64,000 bases of DNA from Pelodera strongyloides. Its lineage: Eukaryota > Nematoda > Chromadorea > Rhabditida > Rhabditidae. The DNA is taken from positions 1 through 64,000 of the forward strand of contig JAANDG010000120.1 of assembly GCA_036852015.1 (NCBI GenBank). Direction: 5' to 3'. Below, piece by piece: positions 45,696-58,400 of the stretch (within the stretch, counting starts at the first letter, position 1; each line of letters opens with the position of its first letter). Both the position numbers and the translations under genes were made by a program. The notes under the pieces are model-generated. The model was not told the DNA's origin, did not search any database, and was given only the letters and a program-made list of their open reading frames with translations.

Positions 45696-48600
45696 TGGGC
45701 ACAGTAGATTAAGCTCAATTCGTACATGAAATTAGCACATGTGTGATAATTACGCAATGACCTTCTAAGTTTAATCCCTAACACAAAGCATGGTTTCATT
45801 GAACAATTAGTTCAAATGACACAAGAGCATATCTTATAAGAAGGAAAATTAATGTAACCGTATGTTCTAGACTAATGTGAAATTGTTGCCAATGAAATGT
45901 TATACCACTTTGGAACTTGTTCCTGTAAAAGACTGCGAGGGAATATTGACAGAAAAGACATGAACTTACCAGCTAGATCATTCATTTAAAGAGCGATTGG
46001 TGCTTTCATCGTCGTGTTTAGTCGAATTCCTATCCCAAATTTGCAGTAGGTCTCTGCAAATTTCAGAATTTCAACTTTAGAATGTTAAGAAGAACGTATG
46101 TTTCCGGAAAGAAAACACACACTGTTTAAACGTAAGCCCGACCCTCAACACATAAATCAGAAAACTACAGTATTCCCCGATTGCATTAGGCAAATGCAAA
46201 TTTAAAAATGACAACTTATCGTTTTGGGCAGGATAAGAACGTATCTTTTCTGAAAGATAACAGACATATTTTTAAATTTGCATAAGCTACACGCAAATTT
46301 GTGTGGTGTGAGAAAAAAAATATTGAACAGTCATTCACAACATTTCGTCACTGGTGTAAGGTTGGTTATCCTTTTTATAATTAAGGGACGCCACACTGTA
46401 GTTTGTGGTCACGTTCATGTTGGCTAAGCAAGTATCCACCCATGCACATTGCTTCAGTTAAACTGCTGTTTTCTGAGATCATTTCACAGATAGATGAACA
46501 CACGTTCTAGGAGCTGCAGCGGTCATCAGTAATTGTTTATAAATGCTGAAGTCTAGGCATACATCTAACCGTGTGGGGTAGCAGTACTAAAGCATAGTCG
46601 TAGCTTTGCTTTCCTTTCCAACATTTGCACCACCCCCCACCGTAAATGGGCTGTTTACACATGTGCTAGCCTAGACATAGTTACTCACAACCACTGGGGT
46701 AGCAGTAACAATAGCAAAGCAGTAACTTTCCTTTAACATTATACACTCATTCAAGGCTACTGTTCACCGTATGGTTTCTGTAGCACTCATCTTCGTTTAG
46801 TTCTATTTTTCTTAAGAAATTGATACAATGCATATTGTTCAAATGTTAGTCTACCAACCAACCACAATATAGCACGTGCCTGGTGTAGAAATAGTAGCAC
46901 ACTTACTCGTCCTTCCCGTACGGTTTCTGTAGCATTCATCTTCAGATCAATGTTTGAGGTGGTGCTGCGTATCCATATTGCATAACAGCGATGCGGCTGG
47001 AAGTATAGATTGAAACTTATCTAATAGTGTTTATCAAACGAGAAACCATTGTTAAAAGTCATAAGGATACAAGATTTCTAAGCAGCAGGCTTCGACATTA
47101 CAGTTCGGGGCAAGCTACAGTGCGTGTTCTCCATAAGATTCTCCAAAAGACCCATCCTGGGCACAGTAGATTAAGCTCGATTCGTACATGAAATTAGCAC
47201 ATGTGTGATAATTACGCAATGACCTTCTAAGTTTAATCCCTAACACAAGCATGTTTCATGAACACTTAGTTAAATGCACAAGCGCATATCTTATAAGAAG
47301 GAAAATTAATGTAACCTGATGTTCAGACTAATGTGAAATTGTTGCCAATGAAATGTTATACCACTTTGGAACTTGTTCCTGTAAAAGACTGCGAGGGAAT
47401 ATTGACAGAAAAGACATGAACTTACCAGCTAGATCATTCATTTAAAGAGCGATTGGTGCTTTCATCGTCGTGGTTAGTCGAATTCCTATCCCAAATTTGC
47501 AGTAGGTCTCTGCAAATTTCAGAATTTCAACTTTAGACATGTTAAGAAGAACGTATGTTTCCGGAAAGAAAACACACACTGTTCAAACGTAAGCCCGACC
47601 CAACAATATCAGAACTACAGTATTCCCCTTGCATTAGGCAAATGCAAATTTAAAAATGACAACTTATCGTTTTGGGCAGGATAAGAACGTATCTTTTCTG
47701 AAAGATAACAGACATATTTTTAAATTTGCATAAGCTACACAAATTTGTGTGGTCCTGGAAAAAAAAAATATTGAACAGTCATTCAAACATTTAGTCTCTG
47801 GTGTAAGGTTGGTTACCCTTTTTATAATTAAGGGACGCCACACTGTAGTTTGTGGTCACGTTCATGTTGGCTAAGCAAGTATCCACCCATGCACATTGCT
47901 TCAGTTAAACTGCTGTTTTCTGAGATCATTTCACAGATAGATGAACACACGTTCTAGGAGCTGCAGCGGTCATCAGTAATTGTTTATAAATGCTGAAGTC
48001 TAGGCATACATCTAACCGTGTGGGGTAGCAGTACTAAAGCATAGTCGTAGCTTTGCTTTCCTTTCCAACATTTGCACCACCCCCCACCGTAAATGGGCTG
48101 TTTACACATGTGCTAGCCTAGACATAGTTACTCACAACCACTGGGGTAGCAGTAACAATAGCAAAGCAGTAACTTTCCTTTAACATTATACACTCATTCA
48201 AGGCTACTGTTCACCGTATGGTTTCTGTAGCACTCATCTTCGTTTAGTTCTATTTTTCTTAAGAAATTGATACAATGCATATTGTTCAAATGTTAGTCTA
48301 CCAACCAACCACCAATCATAGCACGTGCCTGGTGTAGAAATAGTAGCACACTTACTCGTCCTTCCCGTACGGTTTCTGTAGCATTCATCTTCAGATCAAT
48401 GTTTGAGGTGGTGCTGCGTATCCATATTGCATAACAGCGATGCGGCTGGGAGTATAGATTGAAACTTATCTAATAGTGTTTATCAAACGAGAAACCATTG
48501 TTAAAAGTCATAAGGATACAAGATTTCTAAGCGGCAGGCTTCGACATTCCAGTTCGGGGCAAGCTACAGTGCGTGTTCTCCGTAAGATTCTCCAAAAGAC

Positions 48601-51367
48601 CCATCCTGGGCACAGTAGATTAAGCTCGATTCGTACATGAAATTAGCACATGTGTGATAATTACGCAATGACCTTCTAAGTTTAATCCCTAACACAAAGC
48701 ATGGTTTCATTGAACAATTAGTTCAAATGGCACAAGAGCATATCTTATAAGAAGGAAAATTAATGTAACCTGATGTTCTAGACTAATGTGAAATTGTTGC
48801 CAATGAAATGTTATACCACTTTGGAACTTGTTCCTGTAAAAGACTGCGAGGGAATATTGACAGAAAAGACATGAACTTACCAGCTAGATCATTCATTTAA
48901 AGAGCGATTGGTGCTTTCATCGTCGTGGTTAGTCGAATTCCTATCCCAAATTTGCAGTAGGTCTCTGCAAATTTCAGAATTTCAACTTTAGACATGATAA
49001 GAACGTATGTTTCCGGAAAGAAAACACACATTGTTTAAACGTAAGCCCGACCCTCAACACACAAACCAGAAAACTACAATATTTCCCCTATTGCATTACG
49101 CAAATGCAAATTAAAAAATGTCAACTTAACTTTTCGGGCAGGAGATAAGAGCGTATCTTTTCTGAAAGATAACAGACATTTTTTTTAATTTGCATACGCT
49201 ACATGCAAATTTATGTGGTGTGAGAAAAAAAAACATTGAACTGTCATTCACAACATTTCGTCTCTGGTGTAAGGTTGGTTATCCTTTTTATAATTAAGGG
49301 TGTATCCACCCATGCACATTGCTTTAGTTAAGCTGCTGTTTTCTGAGATCATTTCACAGATAGATGAACACACGTTCTAGGAGCTGCAGCGGTCATCAGT
49401 AATTGTTTATAAATGCTGAAGTCTAGGCATACATCTAACCGTGTGGGGTAGCAGTACTAAAGCATAGTCGTAGCTTTGCTTTCCTTTCCAACATTTGCAC
49501 CACCCCCCACCGTAAATGGGCTGTTTACACATGTGCTAGCCTAGACATAGTTACCACTGGGGTAGCAGTAACAATAGCAAAGCAGTAACTTTCCTTTACA
49601 AACATTATACACTCATTCACGGCTATTGTTCACCGTATGGTTTCTGTAGCACTCATCTTCGTTTAGTTCTATTTTTCTTAAGAAATTGATACAATGCATA
49701 TTGTTCAAATGTTAGTCTACCAACCAACCACCAATCATAGCACGTGCCTGGTGTAGAAATAGTAGCACACTTACTCGTCCTTCCCGTAAGGTTTCTGTAG
49801 CATTCATCTTCAGATCAATGTTTGAGGTGGTGCTGCGTATCCATATTGCATAACAGCGATGCGGCTGGAAGTATAGATTGAAACTTATCTAATAGTGTTT
49901 ATCAAACGAGAAACCATTGTTAAAAGTCATAAGGATACAAGATTTCTAAGCGGCAGGCTTCGATATTCCAGTTCGGGGCAAGCTACAGTGCGTGTTCTCC
50001 GTAAGATTCTCCAAAAGACCCATCCTGGGCACAGTAGATTAAGCTCGATTCGTTCAGGAAATTAGCACATGTGTGATAATTACGCAATGACCTTCTAAGT
50101 TTAATCCCTAACACAAAGCATGGTTTCATTGAATAATTAGTTCAAATGACACAAGAGCATATCTTATAAGAAGGAAAATTAATGTAACCTTATGTTCTAG
50201 ACTAATGTGAAATTGTTGCCAATGAAATGTTATACCACTTTGGAACTTGTTCCTGTAAAAGAATGCGAGGGAATATTGACAGAAAAGACATGAACTTACC
50301 AGCTAGATCATTCATTTAAAGAGCGATTGGTGCTTTCATCGTCGTGGTTAGTCGAATTCCTATCCCAAATTTGCAGTAGGTCTCTGCAAATTTCAGAATT
50401 TCAACTTTAGACATGATAAGAACGTATGTTTCCGGAAAGAAAACACACATTGTTTAAACGTAAGTCCGACCCTCAACACACAAACCAGAAAACTACAATA
50501 TTTCCCCTATTGCATTACGCAAATGCAAATTTAAAAATGTCAACTTAACTTTTTGGGCAGGAGATAAGAGCGTATCTTTTCTGAAAGATAACAGACATTT
50601 TTTTTTATTTGCATACGCTACATGCAAATTTGTGTGGTGTGAGAAAAAAAACATTGAACAGTCATTCACAACATTTCGTCTCTGGTGTAAGGTTGGTTAT
50701 CCTTTTTATAATTAAGGGTCGCCACACTTTAGTTTGTGGTCACGTTCATGTTGGCTATGCAAGTATCCACCCATGCACATTGCTTCAGTTAAACTGCTGT
50801 TTTCTGAGAGCATTTCACAGTTAGATGAACATACGTTCTAGGAGCTGAAGCGGTCATCAGTAATTGTTTATAAATGCTGAAGTCTAGGCATACATCTAAC
50901 CGTGTGGGGTAGCAGTACTAAAGCATATTCGTAGCTTTGCTTTCCTTTCCAACATTTGCACCACCCCCCACCGTAAATGGGCTGTTTACACATGTGCTAG
51001 CCTAGACATAGTTACCACTGGGGTAGCAGTAACAATAGCAAAGCAGTAACTTTCCTTTACAAACATTATACACTCATTCACGGCTATTGTTCACCGTATG
51101 TGAGTTTGGTTCTATTTTTCTTAAGAAATTGATACAATGCATTTTGTTCAAATTTTAGTCTACCAACCAACCACCAATCATAGCACGTGCCTGGTGTAGA
51201 AATAGTAGCACACTTACTCGTCCTTCCCGTACGGTTTCTGTAGCACTCATCTTCAGACCTTTGTTTGAGGTTTGAGGTGGTGCTGCGTATCCATATTGCA
51301 TAACAGCGATGCGGCTGGAAGTATAGATTGAAACTTATCTAATAGTGTTTATCAAACTAGAAACCAT
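45696..51367. repeat. Satellite: four tandem copies of a ~1.42-1.46-kb unit
   Basis: The word TGGGCACAGTAGATTAAGCTC starts units at 45696, 47158, 48607 and 50026, giving periods of 1462, 1449 and 1419 bp; the last copy breaks off after ATCAAACTAGAAACCAT at 51367. Copies are nearly identical. Copy 3 lacks about 47 bp (GACGCCACACTGTAGTTTGTG and following) kept by the others. Each holds a palindromic core (GCAAATGCAAATTTAAAAATG to TTTAAATTTGCATA) of the type found in the R1 repeats. No gene, tRNA or long frame is present. High identity suggests recent amplification or conversion. Confidence 0.9.
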
Positions 51368-52250
51368 ATATCCATGGAGATAACTATTGCTCACAAAATG
51401 CTAGCCAATCCGTATTGGAGCAACCTTGAAACTCCAAATCTACCACTTTGTACCACACTCCTATAAAACAATGCGAGGGAATATTGACAGAAAAGACAAT
51501 AACGTGCCAGCCAGATCATCCATTTAAAGAGCGATTGGTGCTTTCATCGTCGTGGTAAGTCGAATCCCTTTCCAAAATTTGCAGTAGGTCTCTGAAAATT
51601 TTAGAATTCCAGCTTGACATTTTAAACAGGCTAAGAACTTATGTTTCCTGAAAGATAACACAAATAACCCAATCGTTGGGTTACAGTACTATAGCATAGT
51701 AGTAGCCTTGCGTTCCTGCACCCCCACAGTCAATGACTGTTTATACATGTGCAAGCCTATGCATGCTTGTCCTTACCACTTTGGTACGGATTCGTATGAA
51801 AGGAAACGCCGAAAGAAAACTCATCAAACCCATTTAGCGAGCGGTGCTTTCCGTCGTCGGGGTGTGGAATTCAAATGAGCATATACTTGTTATCTCTAAA
51901 TATAAGATTTAAATTTAAGAAACAGTATACGATAGAAAAAAACTTAGTGTATTTAAAACGAAAGCCCGACTCTCAACACAAAAAAAAAACAGTAAAATTG
52001 TCGGCAGAGTTTCGACCAGACCCGAAAACTCTATTGCAAATTTAAAAATATCACCTTGACGTTGGACACGTTAAGAACGTATGCTTTCGGTAAGATAAGA
52101 GACATTTCGCTTTTAAATTTGCATACGCGAAATGAAAATTTTCGTTATGTGAGAAAAAAATTCTCGTTATGAGAAAAAAAAATTCGTTATGTGAGAAAAA
52201 AAATGAAACCTCTAGATAAACATGTGAGGCAAAATAATAATATTAATTTA
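51368..52250. repeat. Diverged edge of the satellite
   Basis: 51460-51600 and 51900-52200 still match parts of the unit (ATGCGAGGGAATATTGACAG, AAAGAGCGATTGGTGCTTTC, the ATTTAAAAATATCACCTTG core) but with many changes and deletions. The usual pattern at an array border. Confidence 0.7.
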
Positions 52251-52299
52251 AAAGCGTTTATACGTTCCCAACCACACGAGAACCAAAAATTAAAAACTT

Positions 52300-52865
52300 A
52301 CTCAGGTGCCTCTAGGCCCAGGGGCTTGCGTGCCCTTTTCGGTGGAACAGGGCTGGCCTGTTACCGGCCTTGGAGGGTGCCTGGGGTACGCCCTGGGGCT
52401 TTTGTGAGCTTTGAAGGGCATACAAAGCGGCCACAAACAGGCCATTTTGAACCGGGTAGAAAAGGAATATACGCCGTTTTAGCTAACGAGCCACGAACTT
52501 ACACCCGGAAACACAACATTCAAGTACCTAGAACTTTGCAAGACAAATGCACCGGGCAGGAATCGAACTTGCGACATTAGCTAAGCATGTACTCCAAACC
52601 AGCGCCTTTCACCACTCGGCCATACTGCGTATTGTCGTCTCTGTTTTTTGCGAAATATGACGGCTGCTGCTTCACAAAAATTTAAATCCCAATTTGGCGC
52701 GCTTTACAAAATGCAAGGCTACGGCAAAGTGCCATTTAAAGGGCGCGCCCCAGGTTCGGACCGACATTTTCCCCGTTTGTGGCCTTATCCCGGCCTTCTA
52801 CAATTAAAGGGGACGCCCTACATATTTGCTTAAATGCACGCCTGCGGGCCTAGAGTCACCTATGT
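52300..52865. repeat. GC-rich element with inverted ends and an internal tRNA-like segment
   Basis: CAGGTGCCTCTAGGCCCAGG at 52305 is mirrored by GCGGGCCTAGAGTCACCTA at about 52845. The interior has runs such as GGCCTGTTACCGGCC, CCTTATCCCGGCCTTCTAC and a minus-strand tRNA-like stretch. A 129-codon frame (52191-52580) crosses it but is not protein-like. Probably a composite SINE. Confidence 0.5.
52548..52630 (-). other. tRNA-like sequence (Leu/Ser type), probable SINE head
   Basis: On the minus strand, A box TGGCCGAGTGG (52612-52622) and B box AGTTCGATTCC (52559-52569), followed by TGCCCGGTGCA. It resembles 33388-33462 in the GGCGCTGG block. The anticodon and variable arms cannot be closed well, so a working tRNA is not claimed. 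Confidence 0.5.
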
Positions 52866-53138
52866 TGATTCGGGCACTAATTTTGAATTCAAATCCTTCG
52901 CGCCTTTTCGGGACCTTTGGATTACGGTACTGTAAGAGCGGAGTATAGAATGTGGCCCACTTGTTTGTTATGTTATGGAAGTTTTGTTTCGCAAAAACTT
53001 TTAAGCAAACGGAATTTTTGGAAAATAGATATAAAAAAACACAACACACATGATTTTTGCAAAACACACACATTTTATGTTTGTGGAATGTCGTGGAACG
53101 TCGCACGTGGTGGTGAGACACACTGGCTATTGCTTTCG

Positions 53139-53182
53139 ACTTATACACCTGATGATGGCGTAAGCCGAAACCGGTCAAATAA
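53139..53182 (+). ncRNA. Hammerhead-ribozyme-like core
   Basis: CTGATGA at 53149-53155 is followed by a GGC-GTAA-GCC hairpin (stem II) and GAAA at 53167-53170, then CCGGTC ending in a cleavable GTC. This is the conserved hammerhead order. Stem III would be the self-complementary ACCGGT, as in minimal hammerheads that act as dimers, known from Penelope-like elements. Stem I pairing here is weak (TTAT and ATAA). It sits at the end of a repeat, just before AATAAAA. No reverse transcriptase is left nearby. Confidence 0.5.
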
Positions 53183-54018
53183 AACAGTTTAATACGTGAT
53201 TTTTTGAATTATCTCCTGGGAGCCGCCCGAAGCTCTGATATGTCAAATAGCAGTTCTTATTGTTAGGTGAGATGACAAGAAAATAATTATCAGGCAAATT
53301 TAAAAGGGTGTCATTTTCGATGTGGTGGTTTTTTTGGTAAGCACAGGCATTTATTTGGATCTATTCCAAGAAATATAATAATATTATATTCATTTTTTGA
53401 AAAGGCAAAATGTAACGTGTCAAAATGTCGACGTATTCTGTCGGACTGTGATGTTCGAAAGTAGATTGATGCCAACCACTTTAGTTGTAAGTGGAAATAT
53501 GTTGCCAAGGTATTTCTCCTGATTGGTGAACCTTACTGTTATAGAGGAACATTGACAGAAAGCCCAGGCCTTTTTGTCGACGTATTCTGTCGGACTGTGA
53601 CGAGTTGCTGCTAGAAAAGACTTTGTTTAAGAAACAGTATACTATCGTAAAAAAACCGCAGTTATCCTGAACACATAAATAACGTATGAGGTCAACGTAA
53701 ACAAGCAAATTCAATAAGCTGTTTTTACGCAGGGTGAGAGCGTATGTTTTGAAGGAGATAACAAACTTTTTGCAAAGTCACCTTTTGTGTGTTAGTAGTG
53801 TCTATTCTATGTAAGCGAATCGTTCAGATTGGTTGGTTCCGCCATGAGCTCCTCTCAAGGACAAGTATGTTGCTCTTTTCCTTGTGCTTAATCGTTCGCA
53901 TAGTACGATGCCGTTGTGTATTTCTTTTGCTTTACTCGGTCAAAGGTGTTTTAACTTTTTGCTATGAACACTAAACATTCACCGGTATTCAGCAGTTAAA
54001 CGATTTTTTTCCAGACGA
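53183..54018. repeat. R1-related repeat fragments, no gene
   Basis: ATTCTGTCGGACTGTGA occurs at about 53434 and again at 53585. CAAATTTAAAAGGGTGTCATTTTCG at 53294 is a core fragment of the satellite and R1 type. Nothing coding is supported. Confidence 0.4.
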
Positions 54019-54495
54019 TTAAAGGAATGGGTTCGCTACAAAATCATTTTTTTTATGTTTTAGTTTGAATGTACAAAGGAAACTTAAGAAAGAGCATAAA
54101 AATATTAATTGAATTATTCCCTAGGGAGGATATTAGGTAAAAAGATGAGTATTGATCGATCTTCCGATAAACTAGTACCACAAGATAAACTAAGGAAGCT
54201 AAGAGATATTGCTAAAACACACTGTTTTGAGCAAAATAGCTATAGTTTTCATCGTTTATTTTACTTAAAACAATGAAAAAACAGTGTGTTTCAGCCATAT
54301 CTCTTAGCTTCATTAGTTTATTTATATTGTAGTACTAGTTTATGAAGATCGATCAATACTCACCGTTTTACCTAATATCTTCCCTAGGGAATAATTCAAA
54401 GAATATTTTTTATGCTCTTTGTTTAAGTTTTCCTTTGTACAAACAAACTAAAGCATAAAAAAACAAGTGATTTTGTAGTGAACACATCCCTTTAA
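54019..54495. mobile_element. Palindromic MITE, ~477 bp
   Basis: Starts TTAAAGGAATGGGTTCGCTA and ends TAGTGAACACATCCCTTTAA; the arms pair along almost all of their length, including ATTATTCCCTAGGGAGGATA against TATCTTCCCTAGGGAATAAT and CGATCGATC blocks. A short loop lies near 54240. A decayed relative is at 55912-56255. Confidence 0.85.
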
Positions 54496-55089
54496 AAGCA
54501 AGACGGCAACAGCCTCGACACAAAGTGAAAAAAAGCGGCAGTAACAATACGATGATTTTATTTTACTTTACTTTGTGTGACATTGGTTTGCGTTTTTTTT
54601 CTTGTGCGCGAAAGATAACTTATCGACTTTAGCATGTATGTTTTAATCTGGGAAAGGATTACCTCGAAAAATCCGATGACCTGCCCGAAAAGGCCCGTTA
54701 CTCGTTCATTAAGGCATGTTTACCCCTTTGGTATTTGTCCTTAGAGTGCGTGGGTAAGCAACAAACGAAACAAAGATATCCGGCCTAGAACTGTAGTGAA
54801 ACTTTAGTGTGATAAAGGCTCAGGCCCGCGTATGACTTTTTTCAACAATTTTTCCGCAACAGTTATCTGAGGGCTCTCACATATGGCAGCGAAAAACCAC
54901 TTTGCGTAATACATATACTATTTGGATATGTTATTAAAAAAATATACGTAACAAGAAAAATACGTAACGTTGTTTGACATTGAAAATAGCTTATGAGACT
55001 AAAAAGCAATGTTTCATGATGACGATTTATGCAAGGAAACACTCTCATTTGGGTTTTCAACCAACTTAACGTCTAGCAACCCGTTGTGA

Positions 55090-55330
55090 GACCTGTGCTT
55101 GCGGAAAACTATAGGTACACCAGCTGCATTTACGGCAGATCCTCCGAGCTCTTTCCAAAACATTGCCGAAGTGGTGCGGAAATGTTGCGGGGCGCAACTT
55201 GCGCGCCGCACCGAGAAAAGTGTTTCCCGTAAAGGATCGACGCGCATGTTGCGCCCCATTTCTATTCGGCGCGCATTTTGTTTCCCATTCTTTGCGGCGC
55301 ATTTTGTTTCCCATTTTGTTTTCCTAAATG
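55090..55330. repeat. Dispersed GC-rich repeat, inverse copy of 26110-26300
   Basis: See matching words given for the 26.1-kb copy. Here the copy is longer and continues with the repeated GCGCATTTTGTTTCCCATT word (three partial units between 55270 and 55320). Confidence 0.65.
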
Positions 55331-55406
55331 TTGTTCCGCGCAACTCATCGGCTCTCAGTGTATAACTCTGCTAAGAGTCGTAAGACCTGTTTTTTTTTTA
55401 ATTCAG

Positions 55407-58400
55407 CAAAACGCAACGGTGATGGTTGAATGGGGCGGAGACTACTACGAAGCAGTTATAAAGAAAAAATCCTCTGTTAACAAAGTTGCCTTAATTACCT
55501 ATCGAGTATGTGTTTCAGTTATGTAATAATTGTTTTCTGCCAGTGTTTCTAAAAAGGACAAGAGTCCAGAAAAAAACAGGGTTGTGGAATTTTTTCTTTG
55601 CACTTATTTTATTGTCATTAGGGATGGGACTCAGACGAGAGAGTCAAATACAGAAGACTGGCCCGAGCTACACCCAGCATGCTCGCACAGGCCCGGGTGA
55701 GTATTTTTTCTTTGAACTATATTGAAGCTGGTTTGTCACCTATTACTCTTTACAGGCGAAATTTTGTTTGCCAGTTGATTTCTTCGATGTTAAATTGCTT
55801 TTGTATACTCGTCTGTTTGTTTAGCGTATTCGCGAAAAATGGTTCAAGGAAAAGAAAAGGCCGAAAATGCGTGTGAAGGCTCCGTCAAAAGTCGATTTTT
55901 ATTATGAGCATTTAAAGGAAAATCACCTGGTTTTTTAAAGGAGAATCACTAGAAAATCACCTTGTTTTTTACGCTTGATTGTACAAAGGTAAACTTTAAC
56001 AAAGAGCAGGAAAAAAATGCCTGGAACTGCTTTACCTAGGGAACATATTATTGTGAAGAAAGGCAAGTATTGATCGCAATGAACAACACAATGTGCAAAA
56101 AGAGTAACTTAGGAACGCACCTAAGAAAATTGGCTGAAACACACTGTTTTCCACTGTTCTAAGCAAACTAATTAAAGTTTTCATGCTCTTTGTTAAAGTT
56201 TACCTTACAATCAAACTGAAGCACAAAAAACTTGATAAAGAACACATCCTTTTAATGGTAAACCAAATGTACAGTTTTGAGCAAGTATCCAACCAATATT
56301 TTGACCAGGTTTTGTGCTCTTTTGTATAAGGTGAGGCAGCCTAATACACCGTATTATACATCCAATTGAGTGAGCATCTTAACGTGTTATTATTTGTTTT
56401 AGGCCGTTGGAGCCAGAAAAGATGACCGAGACGCACCCGGAAACTATCGATTTGTGAAGGTGTTAACATTCGTTCGCAAGGAAATTACTTTTGTTCTTGG
56501 GGGACACCCAGTCAAGCAATGACATTCTTAACGGAATGCGGTGGTCATTAAGAATTGCGCTGCTTGAATATATTCTATTCATAGCATGGTCCATGACAGT
56601 CACATAATGTTGCATTAAGTTAGCTCTGTTCCTCAGGCAGTAGCCCCATCAGAAGCCACTCTGCCTCGAACTTATGAAACAAAACTGTCTTACCGCAGCC
56701 GCGTTGTCAAATGGATGCCAGGCCAGACAACGTTACAAGTTGCGCAGTGATTGGGCCGGAGTCGCAAGGAGATTGGGTCGGAGCCTTGTTAAAGCAAAAC
56801 CGGGATAGCTCTATATCGAGCAGGGGTAACGTTAACCCCCTTTCCAAGCCGAGCCCGAGCAAAGAGTTTTGCTGGCAATATTTGCTAAATAGCGAGGGAC
56901 ACCATTCTGTGAAACGTGTTGCCCACTGGTTGTCATTTCTAAGAATGATGTGAACTATATCGTACCAATTGTATCATCTACGCGGCTTTTACCGAAGTAG
57001 GACGTTTGGTATGCTATCAAGGTGCGCGTTCGCCGTTCCATTTGCCGCTGCTTTTGCGGGTTCGTCGAAAATTACAACAACGGGTGGAGGAAACATCAGT
57101 GCGTTCTTTACAGCAATAACCACGCCCATCAATATATTTAATTGTTGAACAAATGGTCCCGTGGCGATCGGTCGTAAAAACTGCCTGTATTCTCGTGTAG
57201 TGCCAAGATACGGTAAATTTTTCGATACTTGGAAGGAAAATCGGCCATACTTGGAAACCCCATGTAAATTCTATATTTTGTCATTTGGATGGTGCCAGTG
57301 TGATAATTTGAAAGGCGCATTGCTCGATCCTCCCAGAACGCTACTGGTATAAGAACCGGCCAATCAAGCAAAGCGAATTTTCCCATACAAAATCGCAAAA
57401 AAAATGGTTTTCTGAGAACGTTTTTTTCAAGATGCACTTATTTGTTTGTGTTTTTTATGTTTATTTTCGTTTATAACTTTTTGCAAACTATTTTTGGTGA
57501 AAAAACCCCAAGCCGGGTGGTAAAAAAGATAAAGTGAACCGGGTTATATCTATCGAATCCGCGGAAACGGTGCACCGGGGTCCAGCTCAGAGACTGGACA
57601 TGCTGGCCATTTAAACTTCCCGGTGGCCAAACTGCTCGGGAAGTCGATTTATCTCCGCTGGATTTACCCAGCTACCAACTTTTACACCTTTGGTGGGGTG
57701 AGGGGGTTCCGGGCCGGGATCGAACCAGTGACCGGGAGCGTGAGCAAGGGCCTTGCCACGCTAATGTGGTAACTTGTCAAGTAGTCGCTTCTGAAGCCAG
57801 CATGTTCTCTTATATGCCCCTCCTCCAGCAACCTGCTATGCCTTTTAGTGTTTTTCCCCGACAACGATAAAACAATAGCTGGTAAGGCTATTGTTTCTAG
57901 TTTGGCGTATCTTATTGTTGAAACTCAATCCAATGTTAATAGCAGTTTATTGATACATAAATGGAAACATATGCAATCAAAAGGATATCCTTATTAGACG
58001 AACGGCTTCACAACAGTTCCCACTAACAAATGTCCAAACTAAAATACATACATACAAAGTTCACATTTAATACTATAAAGAATAAACTATATGAATTATC
58101 TGTTCATTTTTCAAATTTTTACAAAACCTTCATTTAGCGCCCTTATCTGACGGTTTTTTTTTAATGTTTCAGCAATACAAGCAATAATGTCTAACATTGT
58201 TAGGTCAGCTGACGACAATTGTTCAGCGCCAGCAATTGCCTCCTTTACGAGCACCTGAGGGGAGGATAATTGCGGTGTCACTTTGGATGACGAATTGGGC
58301 GGGGGCAAATTTCATTTATATTTAATGTCGGGGTTGTTCAATTGTCTGTGGGGCCATGCACAACTCAGTTGATGATTCTCGTTGGACTTTGACCTCTTAC

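Noticed and set aside
45696..51367. CRISPR-like or rDNA-like array
   Set aside because: The unit is about 1.45 kb with no short repeat-spacer structure and no rRNA sequence; the host is eukaryotic.
52191..52580. 129-codon frame MRKKMKPLDK...
   Set aside because: It starts in simple AGAAAAAAA sequence and crosses a repeat with inverted ends and a tRNA-like segment; the peptide is not protein-like.
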